This document shows, piece after piece, positions 11,320-12,359 of a stretch of DNA of 12,359 nucleotides. This DNA comes from CAZEXD01 sp964516865 (GTDB lineage Bacteria > Patescibacteriota > Minisyncoccia > Minisyncoccales > Staskawiczbacteraceae): assembly GCA_964516865.1 (NCBI GenBank), contig CAZEXD010000020.1, positions 1 to 12,359 on the forward strand, read 5' to 3'. The notes below the pieces were generated by a model that searched no databases, was not told the DNA's origin, and was given only the letters and a program-made list of their open reading frames with translations. Every line of letters starts with the position of its first letter. Positions within the stretch are counted from its first letter, which is position 1. The translations under genes were made by a program, and so were the position numbers.

Positions 11320-12359
11320 TTATTTCTCAAACGGCGATATTTCTTTCCATAGCGGAACACCGCCGCTCCCGGTTCTCACTGTTCTCACTGGAACATTATA
11401 GGTAACATGGCAACATGCTTTAGACGGATCTCGGGTTAATAAATAATCATCGCAAATTTCTAAGGTAACTGGATAAATGCCCACTGCCGCATAAGAATGT
11501 GAGGTGTCGCCAACATCATTATTTTCGGTGTTATCGCCAAACAACCACCTATAAGTATTTTTCTTATGCGTTATAGGATTATCTTCTTTACAAGGATAAG
11601 AAACATTGCCTGTAGTATAACAAATAGAGTTGTCATTGAAAGCGATATTTTCTTCTGGTTGGGCTGGCGAGGGCACGAAACTAAAATTCGGATACGGTGG
11701 CGGAAATGGCGCCTTGGTAAATGTTTCTTTGTTGCCGTCGCCATCAGAATCATTTTCGTCAAAATATTGAACCCAACCGGAATTCAATCCCGCGCTGTCC
11801 CAAACTCTTACCCGGACATAATAAGATTTACCAAAAGTAATATGATTGCCGCCAGGACTGGTCGCTACGGGCAAGACATTGACTATTTGGGTATTAGTAG
11901 AACCACTTGGGTTAGAAAGTCCGGAAAATGTTCTGTTAACTTCGCAAAGCGGACACTCGTCCCCTGTGTCTGGAAACGGCACGGAAGAAATCTGCATATC
12001 AAGCCTTGATTGTGTGTCGCCATCTTCGTCAGAATAAGTCCACTCAAAAGAAACTTCGCCGCAACCGGGAACGCCAATACAATAAGTTTCTGGAAGGGCT
12101 GTCAAGCCGTCTACAGTCGGAGGGTTTTGAGACGGAGGGAGTTGATTTTTACTGCAAGGCCCCCAATTGCAACCATAGTCGCAGATTTCAATACCGCTCT
12201 CGCTTACATCAACCGTACAAGAATTAGTGGCTGTATCTACACCAGATGTTACACTTACGGTCGCAGTATATTTCCCGGGACTTGAAAAAGATTTAAGACA
12301 GGGATCTGAACCACTACAAACGCCCCCCCAAGAATAAGTGTACGTTCCCGGACCATAGC
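11320..12359 (-). CDS. Secreted PKD/Fn3-like surface protein, C-terminal part (5' end outside window)
   Basis: The frame is open from the window edge to the TAA at 11322-11320, giving 345 residues of a longer protein; the internal TTG near 12105 is not the true start. The first part (YGPGTYTYSWGG ... PGKYTATVSVTSG) is the end of a PKD-type domain. The middle (EVSFEWTYSDEDGDTQSRLDMQ ... YYVRVRVWDSAGLNSGWVQYF) looks like a fibronectin-III/Ig-like domain. The last (PNFSFVPSPAQPEENIAFNDNS ... YRWLFGD ... SHSYAAVGIYPVTLEICDD) is a clear PKD domain. An acidic loop, DENDSDGDGNKE, may bind calcium. Fifteen cysteines imply disulfides and an extracellular place. No C-terminal membrane helix or sorting motif is present. 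Such domains often mediate binding to other cells or polymers; the target is unknown. It ends 212 nt before rpmF and is probably a separate transcript. Confidence 0.85.
   Translation of the reverse strand, partial: YGPGTYTYSWGGVCSGSDPCLKSFSSPGKYTATVSVTSGVDTATNSCTVDVSESGIEICDYGCNWGPCSKNQLPPSQNPPTVDGLTALPETYCIGVPGCGEVSFEWTYSDEDGDTQSRLDMQISSVPFPDTGDECPLCEVNRTFSGLSNPSGSTNTQIVNVLPVATSPGGNHITFGKSYYVRVRVWDSAGLNSGWVQYFDENDSDGDGNKETFTKAPFPPPYPNFSFVPSPAQPEENIAFNDNSICYTTGNVSYPCKEDNPITHKKNTYRWLFGDNTENNDVGDTSHSYAAVGIYPVTLEICDDYLLTRDPSKACCHVTYNVPVRTVRTGSGGVPLWKEISPFEK

Noticed and set aside
11566..12285. Several plus- and minus-strand frames over the surface-protein region
   Set aside because: They overlap the long minus-strand PKD frame, which has coherent domains, and they show no domain of their own.

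Overview
The window reads as a contiguous piece of an AT-rich bacterial chromosome, most probably from the Candidate Phyla Radiation (Patescibacteria, Parcubacteria-like). This is inferred, not proven. The grounds are the small compact genes, few visible Shine-Dalgarno sites, extra loops in TrmD and Pcm, tails on S16 and L32, AT-rich dyad repeats in the gene spacers, tRNAs without encoded CCA, and a membrane-anchored Clp-like ATPase beside two small membrane proteins. TGA is used as a stop (trmD, rpmG, pcm), so the UGA-Gly code of Gracilibacteria is not in use. Every supported gene lies on the minus strand, so the window is best read from high to low coordinates.

Layout in transcription order. 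(1) 12359-11320: C-terminal part of a large secreted PKD-domain, cysteine-rich surface protein. (2) 11227-7600: an information-processing block, rpmF (L32) - nusB - rnc - rpsP (S16) - khpA - trmD, with a promoter before rpmF, two promoters before khpA, and a strong hairpin between khpA and trmD. rimM and rplS, the usual members, are not there. (3) 7583-6870: tRNA-Tyr, tRNA-Thr, rpmG (L33), tRNA-Trp. (4) 6834-4071: a winged-helix protein of unknown role, then pcm, mltG and a membrane-anchored DJ-1/PfpI protein. (5) 4066-2537: a clear promoter, a structured leader of about 320 nt (L10-leader type), rplJ (L10), rplL (L7/L12) and a rho-independent terminator. (6) 2497-2424: tRNA-Val. (7) 2319-1: a probable promoter and three adjacent genes, two small membrane proteins and a two-TM Clp-like AAA+ protein whose first ATPase domain has lost the Walker A lysine, the Walker B aspartate and the arginine fingers; its C-terminal part lies outside the window.

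Blocks 3 and 5 look like a broken-up version of the classic bacterial tRNA-Tyr/tRNA-Thr/tuf/rpmG/tRNA-Trp/secE/nusG/rplKAJL cluster, with tuf, secE, nusG, rplK and rplA missing and envelope/protein-repair genes in their place. Most of the window therefore serves ribosome and tRNA biogenesis. The best candidate for something undescribed is the three-gene membrane cassette at 1-2282. Other points of interest are the unusual T-loops (G at position 55) of the neighbouring Tyr and Thr tRNAs, the L10 leader, and an AT-rich dyad family that seems also to have entered coding sequence.
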